A stretch of 64,000 nt of DNA. Source: Sphingomonas sp. BK345 (GTDB lineage: Bacteria > Pseudomonadota > Alphaproteobacteria > Sphingomonadales > Sphingomonadaceae). The stretch covers positions 806,001 through 870,000 of the forward strand of contig NZ_JACHZX010000001.1 in the NCBI RefSeq assembly GCF_014193845.1. Reading direction: 5' to 3'. The notes under the pieces were generated by a model. The model saw nothing but the letters and a program-made list of their open reading frames with translations, searched no databases and was not told the DNA's origin. Shown here in pieces: positions 48,987-57,185 of this stretch (position 1 is its first letter; each line of letters starts with the position of its first letter). The translations under genes and the position numbers were made by a program.

Positions 48987-49154
48987 TTACTTGATCTTGG
49001 CTTCCTTGAACGCGACGTGCTTGCGCACGACGGGGTCGTACTTGTTGAAGCTCAGCTTCTCGGTCTTGGTGCGCGGGTTCTTCTTGGTGACGTAGAAGAA
49101 GCCGGTGTCAGCCGAGCTGACGAGCTTGATCTTGACGGTGGTCGGCTTGGCCAT
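48987..49154 (-). CDS. rpmG: 50S ribosomal protein L33
   Basis: A 55-residue protein: [55 protein letters not shown]. This is L33 of the type lacking zinc-binding cysteines. It sits in the large ribosomal subunit near the E site. It is single-gene, with a hairpin plus T-run in its leader (49172-49206) and a terminator downstream. Confidence 0.97.
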   Translation of the reverse strand: MAKPTTVKIKLVSSADTGFFYVTKKNPRTKTEKLSFNKYDPVVRKHVAFKEAKIK

Positions 49155-49171
49155 GACCGGTTCCTAAGCGA

Positions 49172-49206
49172 ATGAAACAAGAAAGCGGCGAAGCTTGCCT
49201 CGCCGC
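49172..49206 (-). terminator. Terminator-like hairpin in the rpmG leader
   Basis: Minus-strand GCGGCGA (49206-49200) pairs with TCGCCGC (49191-49185), and TTTCTTGTTTC follows. It ends 18 nt before the rpmG start. The gene on the far side (49330) points away, so there is no upstream minus-strand transcript that needs ending. An attenuator for rpmG is the simplest reading. Confidence 0.5.
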
Positions 49207-49329
49207 GTCAGACGCGGGCGCTTGGCGCATGCGGCACGCGGAGTCAAGTGCGGCGCGGCATTAAGCATAAGGTAAGGGGCGCGGGCGCAGGGTGTGCGGA
49301 TCGGGACTCACCCGAGCAGGATCACGCGC

Positions 49330-49638
49330 ATGGACGACATGGATATCCTCGCGATCAAGGCGCATCTGGCGCGGCGCATCGCCGCGATCGACTGGCGCGC
49401 CGGGCCGGCGCGGCTCGCGCCCGAACTCGACGGCATCCGCGTCGCCGCCGAGCAGCACCGGCTGCTGCCGGTGGTGACGGTGGCACAGTCGCTCGGCACC
49501 GCGATCGGCCGCGGCGAGCGCGGCGTGCTGGTCCACGACTGGCTCGGCCTGCTCGGCGAGGCGGTGGCGAGCGGCGCGCAGGACGAGGCGACCTCGCGCG
49601 CCTTCGCCGCCGCCTGCGCGGTGCGGCTGGCGGCGTAA
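49330..49638 (+). CDS. Unrecognised 102-residue protein
   Basis: A helical protein of 102 residues: ILAIKAHLARRIAAIDWRAG, LDGIRVAAEQHRLLPVVTVA, LGLLGEAVASGAQDEATSRA. No signal peptide, membrane helix or known motif. ATG 49330 has CAGGA about 8 nt upstream; a longer start at 49294 is less likely. It is followed by a family A repeat. Confidence 0.55.
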   Translation: MDDMDILAIKAHLARRIAAIDWRAGPARLAPELDGIRVAAEQHRLLPVVTVAQSLGTAIGRGERGVLVHDWLGLLGEAVASGAQDEATSRAFAAACAVRLAA

Positions 49639-49644
49639 ACGCTC

Positions 49645-49785
49645 AAGATCCTCCCCGCTTGCGGGGAGGGGGACCAGCTGAAGGCTGGTGGAGGGGGATC
49701 TCCCCGCAGCGCAGCGACTGTGGCAGCCCCCCTCCACCACCGCGCTGCGCGCGGCGGTCCCCCTCCCCTTGCAGGGGAGGAGCTT
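49645..49785. repeat. Intergenic palindrome, family A copy 5
   Basis: A 141-bp palindrome: AAGATCCTCCCCGCTTGCGG, GGAGGGGGACC, GGTGGAGGGGG ... CCCCCTCCACCACCGCGCTG, GGTCCCCCTCCCCTTGCAGG, GGAGGAGCTT. The outer right arm (CTTGCAGGGGAGG) resembles the end of family B, so this copy may be a hybrid of A and B. Confidence 0.85.
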
Positions 49786-49803
49786 GCCTCCCTTGCCTTG
49801 ACC

Positions 49804-49828
49804 GGACCCAATCGCGCCCCACATCGTT
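49804..49828 (+). promoter_or_regulatory. EcfG-type general-stress promoter of dps
   Basis: GGACC (49804-49808), 16 nt, CGTT (49825-49828) fits the alphaproteobacterial EcfG consensus GGAAC-N16/17-CGTT with one mismatch. It ends 33 nt before the dps start. Dps is a common member of the general stress regulon. An inverted repeat overlaps the -10 side. Confidence 0.5.
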
Positions 49829-49850
49829 TCGCTCCCGATCAGTGAAACGA
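49824..49850 (+). promoter_or_regulatory. Inverted repeat at the dps promoter
   Basis: TCGTTTC (49824-49830) and GAAACGA (49844-49850) are perfect inverted copies 13 nt apart, overlapping the proposed -10 CGTT and start of transcription. It may be an operator or a 5' hairpin. Confidence 0.4.
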
Positions 49851-49861
49851 CGGAGCCGCCC

Positions 49862-50359
49862 GTGGCCGATACCAATCCCGCCCTCGATACCCCCACCGAC
49901 CTCGCGCGCAACGACACCCGCAGCGTCGCCGACGCGCTCAACGCTGCGCTGGCCGACAGCTATGCGCTGTATCTGAAAACCAAGAACTTCCACTGGCACG
50001 TGTCGGGGCCGCACTTCCGCGACTATCACCTGCTGCTCGACGATCAGGCGGCGCAGATCCTCGGCGCCACCGACGCGATCGCCGAGCGCGTGCGCAAGAC
50101 CGGCAACACCACGCTGCGCTCGATCGGCGACATCGCGCGGCGGAGCTCGATCCGCGACAATGACGCCGATTTCGTCGCGCCCGAGCAGATGCTGGCCGAG
50201 CTGCGCGACGACAATCTCACGCTCGTCCAGCGCTTCCGCGACGTCAAGGAAGCCGCCGAAGAGGCGAAGGACAATGCCACCAGCGGCATCGTCGACGACT
50301 GGACCGACCAGGCCGAGGAACGCGCCTGGTTCCTGTTCGAGGCCAGCCGCAAGGCCTGA
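49862..50359 (+). CDS. dps: Dps-family ferritin-like DNA-protection protein
   Basis: A 165-residue protein of the Dps family, which stores iron and protects DNA in starvation or oxidative stress as a dodecamer. [20 protein letters not shown] holds the ferroxidase residues (His, His, Asp), completed by Glu in the partner subunit. Other family parts are [20 protein letters not shown] and [20 protein letters not shown]. Starts at GTG 49862 (CGGAG nearby). Followed by a DUF1328 gene, a common stress-gene neighbour. Confidence 0.93.
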   Translation: MADTNPALDTPTDLARNDTRSVADALNAALADSYALYLKTKNFHWHVSGPHFRDYHLLLDDQAAQILGATDAIAERVRKTGNTTLRSIGDIARRSSIRDNDADFVAPEQMLAELRDDNLTLVQRFRDVKEAAEEAKDNATSGIVDDWTDQAEERAWFLFEASRKA

Positions 50360-50387
50360 CCGCACTAACCGTAGAAGGAGCCGAGCG

Positions 50388-50573
50388 ATGCTGAAACTGG
50401 CCGTGATCTTCCTCGTCGTCGGGCTGCTGCTCGGCGCGCTCGGCTTCGGCGGCATCGGCGGCGCCTTCGTCGGGATCGCCAAGATCCTGTTCTTCATCGC
50501 GCTGGCGCTCTTCCTGATCTTCCTCGTGCTCGGCATCACCGCGGGCAAGAAGGTCAAGGACACGCTGGACTGA
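50388..50573 (+). CDS. DUF1328 small membrane protein
   Basis: A 61-residue protein with two hydrophobic helices: [49 protein letters not shown] then [11 protein letters not shown]. This is the DUF1328/YtjA layout. Function unknown, commonly stress-linked. AAGGAG lies 8 nt before ATG 50388. Probably transcribed with dps. Confidence 0.85.
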   Translation: MLKLAVIFLVVGLLLGALGFGGIGGAFVGIAKILFFIALALFLIFLVLGITAGKKVKDTLD

Positions 50574-50604
50574 GACGCGCGGGCGAGTGGAGCGTTAGCA
50601 CCGC

Positions 50605-52206
50605 ATGCACGCCTTCGCCGCGCTCCTCGACTCGCTGATCTACACCCGCGGGCGCAACGCCAAGCTCAAGCTGATCGGCAATTACCTCCGCGCCACGCGC
50701 GACCCCGACCGCGGCTGGGCGATGGCGGCGCTGACGGGCGACCTCGACCTGCCCGCGGTCAAGCCGGCGCTGATCCGCGCGCTGATCGAGTCGCGCGTCG
50801 ACCCGGTGCTGTTCCGCATGAGCCGCGACTATGTCGGCGACACCGCCGAGACGGTGGCGCTGCTCTGGCCGGTGCCGGACGTGCCGCCGACCGACGTCAC
50901 GCCGCTGACCGTCGGCACGGTGGTCGACCGGCTCATGCACCTGTCGCGCTCGGACGCGCCCGCCGCGCTCGCGGGCATGCTCGACCGGCTCGACGCCGAG
51001 GAGCGGTTCGCGCTGCTCAAGCTGGCCACCGGCGCGCTGCGCGTCGGTGTCTCGGCGCGGCTCGCGAAACAGGCGCTGGCCGACGCGTTCGGGCTCGACG
51101 TCGAGGCGGTGGAGGAGGTGTGGCACGGGCTCGCCCCGCCCTACCCCACCCTGTTCGCCTGGGCCGAGGGCACCGGCGAGCAGCCGACCCCGGCGGACGT
51201 GCCGGTGTTCCGCCCCTTCATGCTGGCGCATCCGCTCGAGGACCTGCGCGTCGACCTCGCCGATTATGCCGCGGAGTGGAAGTGGGACGGCATCCGCGTC
51301 CAGCTCGTCCATGTCGCGGGCGCGACGCGGCTGTACAGCCGCACCGGCGACGACGTCACCGCCGCCTTCCCCGACGTGGCCGCGGCCTTCGCGACCTACG
51401 GCGTGGTCGACGGCGAGCTGATGGTGCGCGGCGATGCGCAGGGCGCGCGGCTGGGCGAGAGCGAGGGCGAGGGTGCGGGCAGCTTCAACGCGCTGCAGCA
51501 GCGGCTCGGGCGCAAGCTGGTCTCGGCCAAGATGCTGGAGGAGGCGCCCGCCTTCGTCCGGCTCTATGACATCCTGTTCGACGGCGCCGAGGACCTGCGC
51601 GCTTTGCCCTGGACCGAGCGGCGCGCGCGGCTGGAGGCGTTCGCGGCGCGGCTCGACCCGACCCGCTTCGACGTCAGCAGCGTGATCGCGGCGGAGGATT
51701 TCACCGCGCTGGAGGGGATCCGCGCCGGCGCGCGCGACGCCGCGATCGAGGGCGTGATGCTCAAGCGCCGCGACTCGCCTTACGTGGCGGGGCGCCGCGC
51801 CGGGCTGTGGTACAAATGGAAGCGTGACCCGCTCACCGCCGACTGCGTGATGATGTACGCGCAGCGCGGCAACGGCCGGCGCTCGAGCTGGTACAGCGAC
51901 TATACCTTCGGCTGCTGGACCGACGAGGGCGAGCTGCTGCCGGTGGGCAAGGCCTATCAGGGCATCACCGACCAGGAGATCGCGCAGCTCGACCGCTTCG
52001 TGCGCCAGCACACGCTCAACCGCTTCGGCCCGGTGCGCGAGGTGGAGAAGTCGCTGGTGCTGGAGGTGGCGTTCGACTCGATCCACGAGTCGAAGCGGCA
52101 CAAGTCCGGACTGGCGATGCGCTTCCCGCGGATCGCGCGAATTCGCACCGACAAGCCCGCCGCCGAAGCCGACACGCTGGCGGCGCTGCGCAAGCTGGTG
52201 ACGTGA
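50605..52206 (+). CDS. ATP-dependent DNA ligase (cisplatin-response type)
   Basis: A 533-residue ligase. The nucleotidyl Lys226 lies in [11 protein letters not shown]. Other ligase motifs are [64 protein letters not shown] and LWYKWKRDP. The N-terminal helical domain and the C-terminal OB domain ([20 protein letters not shown]) match the family annotated as cisplatin damage response ATP-dependent ligase. It acts in DNA repair. The usual companion exonuclease and helicase genes are not beside it here. Confidence 0.92.
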   Translation: MHAFAALLDSLIYTRGRNAKLKLIGNYLRATRDPDRGWAMAALTGDLDLPAVKPALIRALIESRVDPVLFRMSRDYVGDTAETVALLWPVPDVPPTDVTPLTVGTVVDRLMHLSRSDAPAALAGMLDRLDAEERFALLKLATGALRVGVSARLAKQALADAFGLDVEAVEEVWHGLAPPYPTLFAWAEGTGEQPTPADVPVFRPFMLAHPLEDLRVDLADYAAEWKWDGIRVQLVHVAGATRLYSRTGDDVTAAFPDVAAAFATYGVVDGELMVRGDAQGARLGESEGEGAGSFNALQQRLGRKLVSAKMLEEAPAFVRLYDILFDGAEDLRALPWTERRARLEAFAARLDPTRFDVSSVIAAEDFTALEGIRAGARDAAIEGVMLKRRDSPYVAGRRAGLWYKWKRDPLTADCVMMYAQRGNGRRSSWYSDYTFGCWTDEGELLPVGKAYQGITDQEIAQLDRFVRQHTLNRFGPVREVEKSLVLEVAFDSIHESKRHKSGLAMRFPRIARIRTDKPAAEADTLAALRKLVT

Positions 52207-52294
52207 GGGGCATGTGGCCGCAGGCCGAGTGCGCCCAATCGCGCGACTCGCTCGCCCCTTTCCCCGGCAGCGCCGCATGAGGTACACCCATTCC

Positions 52295-52741
52295 ATGACG
52301 CTGCGCCCCTTTCACCTCGCCTTCCCGGTCCACGACCTCGCCGAAGCGCGCGCCTTCTACGGCGGCGTGCTGGGCTGCGCGGAGGGGCGCTCAAGCGAGT
52401 CCTGGATCGACTTCGACTTCGGCGGCCACCAGATCGTCGCGCATCTCGATCCCGCCGCGCAGCCGGTCGCGGTGACCAACCCGGTCGACGGCCATGACGT
52501 GCCCGTGCCGCACTTCGGCATCGTACTGACCATGGCGGACTGGCAGGCGCTCGCCGCGCGCGTCGAGGCGGCGGGAGTGCGCTTCGGCATCGCGCCGCAC
52601 GTCCGCTTCCAGGGCCAGGCGGGCGAGCAGGCCACCATGTTCTTCCGCGATCCCAGCGGCAACGCGCTGGAGTTCAAGGCCTTCGCCGACGACTCGCAGC
52701 TCTTCGCCACCGCCGCGCGCGTACCGGAGGCGGTGGCATGA
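52295..52741 (+). CDS. VOC-superfamily (glyoxalase/dioxygenase-like) protein
   Basis: A 148-residue protein with two beta-alpha-beta modules: [20 protein letters not shown] (metal-ligand His in the first strand), [20 protein letters not shown], and the closing [15 protein letters not shown] with the Glu ligand. Such proteins are dioxygenases, isomerases or glutathione-dependent enzymes; substrate unknown. Start chosen at ATG 52295; 52277 is an alternative. The stop overlaps the next gene by four bases (ATGA). Confidence 0.88.
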   Translation: MTLRPFHLAFPVHDLAEARAFYGGVLGCAEGRSSESWIDFDFGGHQIVAHLDPAAQPVAVTNPVDGHDVPVPHFGIVLTMADWQALAARVEAAGVRFGIAPHVRFQGQAGEQATMFFRDPSGNALEFKAFADDSQLFATAARVPEAVA

Positions 52742-53040
52742 GCCGCCCGGTCGAGGTCGATCTGCCGCACCAGCTCGGCCGCGCCGGCGCCAAGCAGCGG
52801 ATCGAGGGCGGGTTCGGCAAGCTCGCCGGCTATGTCCCCGGCGGCCACGTCACCGAGCATCGCTGGGACGGCGACACGCTCCACTTCACCGTCGAGGGCA
52901 TGGGGCAGCGCGTCGGCGTGCGGCTCGACGTGGCGGACAATAACGTCCACGCGGTGTTCGAGCTGCCCGGGCTGCTCGCCATGTTCGCCGAGCCGCTGCG
53001 CGAGAAGCTTCAGAAGGACGGGCCGAAACTGCTCTCCTGA
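52738..53040 (+). CDS. PHA-system family protein
   Basis: A 100-residue protein of the family annotated putative polyhydroxyalkanoic acid system protein: [40 protein letters not shown] and [20 protein letters not shown]. Only the family link supports a PHA role; no PHA synthase is in this window. Coupled to the VOC gene by ATGA. Confidence 0.8.
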   Translation: MSRPVEVDLPHQLGRAGAKQRIEGGFGKLAGYVPGGHVTEHRWDGDTLHFTVEGMGQRVGVRLDVADNNVHAVFELPGLLAMFAEPLREKLQKDGPKLLS

Positions 53041-53128
53041 GGGCGACGCCTCCGCGGCGCACCGCATCGTTAACCGGCCGTTCGCCATTTGATGGCATCC
53101 CGCGCCTCATCGCGGAGATCACGGGACC

Positions 53129-53563
53129 ATGGCGCATATCATCGTCGCCGACGACGACGACATCTGGGGCGAGCTGGTGTGCGACGCACTGCGCGCCGCC
53201 GGTCACACCGCGGGCGCGCTGACCGACAGCCGCGACGCGCTGCGCGCGATCAAGGCGCGCCGGCCCGATCTGGTCGTGCTCGACTGCAGCATGCCCGAGC
53301 TGAGCGGCGTGCTGCTGCTGCAGGAGCTGCGCAAGTCGCCACAATTGTTCGACCTGCCGGTGCTGATGCTGACCGGGCGGCGCAACGACCAGGACGTGCA
53401 GCTCGCCTATTTCGCCGGCTGCAACGACTATCTCAAGAAGCCGTGCGACCCCGAGGAAGTGGTCTATCGCGTGCAGCGGCTGCTGGAGAAGTTCCCGCCG
53501 GCGGTGGCGCCGATACGCCGCGTCGCGCCGGGCAGCTTCGGGCGGCGCGCGCCCGGGCGCTGA
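53129..53563 (+). CDS. Single-domain CheY-like response regulator
   Basis: A 144-residue receiver domain. Acidic residues are in IIVADDDDIWGE, the phosphate acceptor is the Asp in DLVVLDCSMPELSG (about residue 51), and the switch residues are MLTGR (Thr) and YLKKP (Lys). A short tail from about 125 has no output domain. The sensor is not adjacent. An interaction with chemotaxis or c-di-GMP systems is possible but not shown. Confidence 0.88.
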   Translation: MAHIIVADDDDIWGELVCDALRAAGHTAGALTDSRDALRAIKARRPDLVVLDCSMPELSGVLLLQELRKSPQLFDLPVLMLTGRRNDQDVQLAYFAGCNDYLKKPCDPEEVVYRVQRLLEKFPPAVAPIRRVAPGSFGRRAPGR

Positions 53564-53766
53564 GACCCACCGAATGGCGCCCGCCTCCCCCCGTCGTCCC
53601 GACGGGCATCGACGCCCCCCAACCTACTGGCCGCCATCCTGTAATCGGCCCGAGGCCCCATCGTGCCGCGTTCGCCCGGGCACCGGCGCGGGCGGGCCGG
53701 TGGATGCCGGACCGGGTTCAGCCTGACGCTTCGCGGAGCCAGACCAGTGTCGCGTGGCGGCGCCGC
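53564..53766. other. Gap with half-repeat remnant
   Basis: 203 nt between convergent genes without a gene. GGTGGATGCCGGACCGGGTT, CAGCCTGACG at 53698-53727 is a decayed right arm of the C/D repeat families, without a matching left arm. Confidence 0.45.
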
Positions 53767-54546
53767 TCACCCCGCCGCGGTATAGGCCGCGAACGGCTCC
53801 TCCAGCAGCAGCCGCCCGTCGCGCCACACCTGCACCGCGCCGCCGCCCTGCGCCGGCTCGAGCGAGGCGATCACGCGATAGACGAAGCCGTCGCGCTCGA
53901 ACTGGTAGGTGCGTCGCTCGCGCGCGCTATCGATCACGCGACCGCCGTCGATCGTCAGCGAGGCGCGCGTGCCGCGGCCGCCCCAGGGCACGTCGACCGC
54001 GCCGAGCTCGGCATCGTGGTTGTAGCTGGAATAGCGATAGCCGCCGCGCGCGTCGCCGGTGACCTGGATCGAGCGCTTGGCAGTGACCCCCAGCACGCGC
54101 GTCTGCGCGGCGAAGCGGCACTGGCTGGTGGTCGGGCCGTAGCGCAGCGACACCACCGTCGGCGTGGTCGCGCCGGGCTCGACCATCTGCGGGCTGACCG
54201 TCTCGACCGCGCCGACCTCGCGCCCCGCGGCGTTGGTCAGCGTGTACCAGACGTGCCCCATGCCCGCGTCGCCCTGGCCGACGCGCACCGTCGCGCGATG
54301 CGTCGCCAGTCCGGGCTTGGCGTAGCTGGTGAGCGTCACCTGGCCGTCGCGGTCGGGCGGAGACATCGCGATCGCCCAGTCGCGGTCGGTCGAGTCGCAC
54401 AGGAAGGCGGCGGGCTTCCACGCGCCGTCGACCCGCTGCATCGACACCGCGCCGAGCGCGCGCAGCTGCGCCACGCCCGCCGCCGGCAGCGCCACCGCGC
54501 CCGCCGTGATCCCTGCCGTCATCGCGCCGATCACCCACGCTCGCAT
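53767..54546 (-). CDS. Unrecognised secreted protein
   Basis: A 259-residue protein with a signal peptide (IGAMTAGITAGAVALPAAGV with cleavage near residue 26) and a beta-rich body: TLTSYAKPGLATHRATVRVG, VVSLRYGPTTSQCRFAAQTR, RTYQFERDGFVYRVIASLEP. Two cysteines (FLCDST and TSQCRF) may form a disulfide. No family recognised. ATG 54546 has GGAG 7 nt upstream. Divergent from trmB, 57 nt away. Confidence 0.7.
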   Translation of the reverse strand: MRAWVIGAMTAGITAGAVALPAAGVAQLRALGAVSMQRVDGAWKPAAFLCDSTDRDWAIAMSPPDRDGQVTLTSYAKPGLATHRATVRVGQGDAGMGHVWYTLTNAAGREVGAVETVSPQMVEPGATTPTVVSLRYGPTTSQCRFAAQTRVLGVTAKRSIQVTGDARGGYRYSSYNHDAELGAVDVPWGGRGTRASLTIDGGRVIDSARERRTYQFERDGFVYRVIASLEPAQGGGAVQVWRDGRLLLEEPFAAYTAAG

Positions 54547-54603
54547 CGTCGATCTCCGTTTCCCGCGTTTCGTTTTGGCGCGCGAGGCGATAGGCGGCGC
54601 TGC

Positions 54604-55284
54604 ATGAACGATCCCACAACGATCCGACGCCTCTACGGCCGCCGCCAGGGCCATGCGCTGCGCGCCGGCCAGGCCGCGCTGGTGGAAGAACTGCTGCCCC
54701 GGCTGGCGCTGCCCGAGAGCGGCGCGCTCGACTCGCGCGTACTGTTCGGCGACGACCGCCCGCTCCAGCTCGAGATCGGCTTCGGCGCGGGCGAGCATCT
54801 CGCCGCGCAGGCGGCGGCGGCGCCGGGCACCGGCTTCATCGGCTGCGAGCCCTTCCTCAACGGCGTGGTCGGCGCGCTCGGCCACGTGCGCGACCGCGCG
54901 CTCGGCAACGTGCGGATCCACATGGGCGACGCGCTCGAGGCGGTGGAGCGGCTGCCCGACGAGTCGCTCGATCGGGTCTATCTGCTCCACCCCGATCCCT
55001 GGCCCAAGGCGCGCCACGCCAAGCGGCGGATGATGAACCACGGCCCGCTCGACCTGATCGCGCGCAAGCTCAAGCCGGGGGCGGAGTTCCGCCTCGGCAC
55101 CGACGATCCGACCTACTGCCGCTGGGCGATGATGATCATGGACCAGCGCCGCGACTTCACCTGGACCGCGACGACTCCCGCCGATTTCCTCGAGCGCCCG
55201 GCCGACTGGCCCGAGACGCGCTACGAGCGCAAGGCGCGGCGCCAGGGGCATGAGGTCTGGTATTTCAGGTACGTGCGGGGGTAA
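54604..55284 (+). CDS. trmB: tRNA (guanine-N7)-methyltransferase TrmB
   Basis: A 226-residue SAM-dependent enzyme that makes m7G46 in tRNA. Motifs: LQLEIGFGAGEHLAAQAAAA, FIGCEPFLNGVVGAL, RIHMGDALEAVERLPDESLD, VYLLHPDPWPKARHAKRRMM and FRLGTDDPTYCRWAM, with TRYERKARRQGHEVWYFRY at the end. HPDPWPK is the TrmB signature. Normal length. Starts with ATG 54604. Confidence 0.96.
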   Translation: MNDPTTIRRLYGRRQGHALRAGQAALVEELLPRLALPESGALDSRVLFGDDRPLQLEIGFGAGEHLAAQAAAAPGTGFIGCEPFLNGVVGALGHVRDRALGNVRIHMGDALEAVERLPDESLDRVYLLHPDPWPKARHAKRRMMNHGPLDLIARKLKPGAEFRLGTDDPTYCRWAMMIMDQRRDFTWTATTPADFLERPADWPETRYERKARRQGHEVWYFRYVRG

Positions 55285-55296
55285 GCCGAGCCGCGG

Positions 55297-55413
55297 TCAG
55301 CGCAGGTCGACATAGCCGATGCGGCGATATTCACCGGCTCGGTCGTGTAGATGAGCACCGCGCGTCCACGCCGGCGCCAGCAGACCGATCGACAGGCCCA
55401 CCATGTGTCGCAT
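55297..55413 (-). CDS. Possible 38-codon ORF after the TrbC-like gene
   Basis: ATG 55413 opens a 38-codon frame, beginning MRHMVGLSIGLLAPAWTRG and ending YRRIGYVDLR. It lies 30 nt after the stop of the TrbC/VirB2-like gene on the same strand. There is no strong SD, and no homologue is recognised. It may be a short member of the same operon or chance. Confidence 0.25.
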   Translation of the reverse strand: MRHMVGLSIGLLAPAWTRGAHLHDRAGEYRRIGYVDLR

Positions 55414-55443
55414 GGGGCATGTGCTGTTCGTCGCTGTCGCGCC

Positions 55444-55809
55444 TCACCGCACCGGCACCGCGGCGCCGGCATAGGGGTCATATTCCTCGGGCTGTGCGGG
55501 CGCGGCGAGGCGCGGGGGCGGTGCGGCCGGGAGGTCTGCGACCGCCTCGCGCTCGGACGTCGCCGCGGCGGCGTGCAGCAGCCCCGCCGCCACCGGACCG
55601 GCACCGAAGATCAGGAAGCAGCCGAGCAGCGCGCGTCCCGCGCGACGCAGCGGCAGCCGCCCTTGCAGCAGCAGCAGCCCGAGCCCCGCGACCGCCAGCG
55701 TCGCCGCGCCGGTGGCGAGCTCGCCGGTCGCGGCCGCGACGACCCACGCGGCCGCGTCCGCCAGCGGCGCGCCCGCGGCCGGGTCAGCCAGCGGCGGGGT
55801 GACGATCAC
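55444..55809 (-). CDS. TrbC/VirB2-family pilin-like protein
   Basis: A 121-residue protein. Two hydrophobic helices (GAATLAVAGLGLLLLQ and ALLGCFLIFGAGPVAAGLLH) joined by the short basic loop GRLPLRRAGR match the TrbC/VirB2 pilin pattern, followed by a Pro/Ala-rich C-terminal tail not found in typical pilins. It begins with a GTG overlapping the VirB9-like stop (GTGA). No VirB4, VirB6, VirB8, VirB10 or coupling protein is nearby, so it is not part of a complete type IV secretion system in this window. Confidence 0.7.
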   Translation of the reverse strand: MIVTPPLADPAAGAPLADAAAWVVAAATGELATGAATLAVAGLGLLLLQGRLPLRRAGRALLGCFLIFGAGPVAAGLLHAAAATSEREAVADLPAAPPPRLAAPAQPEEYDPYAGAAVPVR

Positions 55810-56556
55810 CGTCGCTCCGGGCCGGAGGGAGCGGCGGCGGGCGGCAGCCGCTCGGCGCACGCGCGCTGCCGGTCGAGCCGGAAGACCAGCTCGCCGACCA
55901 CTTCGTCCAGAACGAAGAACTTGCCGCGCATGTTGCCGTTGAGCAGCGTCTCGGTGCCGCGGTCGCGACGATAGACCGCGGGCAGCGGCCCGTCCGCGGG
56001 CCATTCGATGAAGGTGCGGGTGCCGTCGTCGCTGATCGCCGCGGGATAGAGCGCGCGCTGGCCGCTCAGCCGATAGTCCGCGATCATCGGTCCCGTCGCC
56101 GCGACGCTGCCGCCCGGCAGCGCGCCGGCGCCCGGCCCGGCCGGGTAGCGGAAGCGGATCGCGGAGGGCAGGTCACCGCCGGGCTCCGCCACGCCGACGA
56201 GCTCGAACTGATAGCGCCGCACGTCGGTCGCCACCGTCATGTTGGTCGGCGCGTTCAGCTGGAGCGGCTTCACGAACAGCAGGTTGCCCGCCTTGTTCGC
56301 GGTCACCTGCCAGGCCGCGCCGTCGCCCAGCGCGATGGTTGCCGATCCGCTCGTCGGAGGCGAGCTCGATCGTCACCTGATAACCCGGCGCGGCGCGAAG
56401 GCGGACGACCTGATCGTCGCGATAGGCGATCGACTGGATGCGCGAGTCGCCGGGCTGCGCGCTGGCGGGCGCGGCGAACGCCAGCGCGACGGCGCAGCGC
56501 AGCGTGCGGGAAGGACCGCCGCTGGCTCGCCTGCCGATCCCCGACCCTCGCCCCAC
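55806..56556 (-). pseudogene. TrbG/VirB9-like gene with a +1 frameshift
   Basis: The two halves of a VirB9/TrbG protein are read in different frames. The N-terminal half (from GTG 56556: signal-like VALAFAAPASAQ, then DSRIQSIAYRDDQVVRLRAA, PGYQVTIELASDERIG) and the C-terminal half (LGDGAAWQVTANKAGNLLFV, KPLQLNAPTNM ... TETLLNGNMRGKFFVLDEVV) are both well preserved. They join if one base is removed near 56340 (coding strand GGCAACCATCGCG; one A is in excess). It is a pseudogene, a sequencing error, or a programmed shift. VirB9 is the outer-membrane-complex subunit of conjugative and type IV secretion systems. Confidence 0.7.
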
Positions 56557-56606
56557 CGCCTCGTCCCGATCGCGTCGCTCTCTCTTATAGGCGCGTCGCG
56601 CCCGCC

Positions 56607-57074
56607 TCAGATCGCGGCGATGAAGGTGATGATGGCGATCCAGCTCAGCGCGCAGAAGCCGGCGATCAGCAGGAAGCGCGTGCGGATCGGCAGCTTCTCG
56701 ACGTCGGGCACGTCGGCGTCCGCGTCGAAGACGTGGAGCGGCCGGTCGTCGGACAGCGCCACCACCGGCGTGTCCTCGCCGACGCGCGCGAGCAGGCTGG
56801 GGGGCACGTGGCTGATGAAGGCGCAGCCGTAGCCGGTGCGGGTGCGGCGTACCACCAGCGCCTCGACCCGCCCCAGCCCCGCGATGCCGAGCGAGATCAG
56901 CTCGCCGACGCTCACCTCCTCGGGGGTGAGGATATGGCAGCCCGAGAGCGAGATCTGGTCGACCACCACGTCGAGCGGCACCTGCGACGCGCCGCGCAGC
57001 GTCGACGGCGCGTCCGTGTCGTACCGCTCACCGGCGCGACGCGTGCGATAGACTCGGGCGGCGACCTCGATCAT
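56607..57074 (-). CDS. PilZ-domain protein with C-terminal membrane helix
   Basis: A 155-residue protein. The N-terminal PilZ-like domain has RTRRAGERYDTDAPSTLRG and DQISLSGCHILT, covering RxxxR and (D/N)xSxxG, and GYGCAFIS. A single hydrophobic helix (LLIAGFCALSWIAIITFIAA) closes the protein, anchoring the sensor at the membrane. AGGAGA lies shortly before ATG 57074. The TrbG/VirB9-like gene follows 50 nt downstream, so they may be co-transcribed. Confidence 0.82.
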   Translation of the reverse strand: MIEVAARVYRTRRAGERYDTDAPSTLRGASQVPLDVVVDQISLSGCHILTPEEVSVGELISLGIAGLGRVEALVVRRTRTGYGCAFISHVPPSLLARVGEDTPVVALSDDRPLHVFDADADVPDVEKLPIRTRFLLIAGFCALSWIAIITFIAAI

Positions 57075-57185
57075 CTCTCTCCTATCCGCTATGGGATAGG
57101 GCTGAGCTCCTTACCTTAACATTCCGTAGTTTACGTCGAAATGCCGGGTCGGTCGGGTGGCGCGGCCCGCCGGCCGCCGCTGCCC

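Noticed and set aside
15953..49785. CRISPR array formed by the repeated palindromes
   Set aside because: Copies are kilobases apart, vary in length, are not separated by spacers of one size, and no cas gene is present.
55221..55604. 127-codon minus-strand frame overlapping the TrbC-like gene and trmB
   Set aside because: It overlaps two better genes in other frames and reads as Arg/Pro-rich noise.
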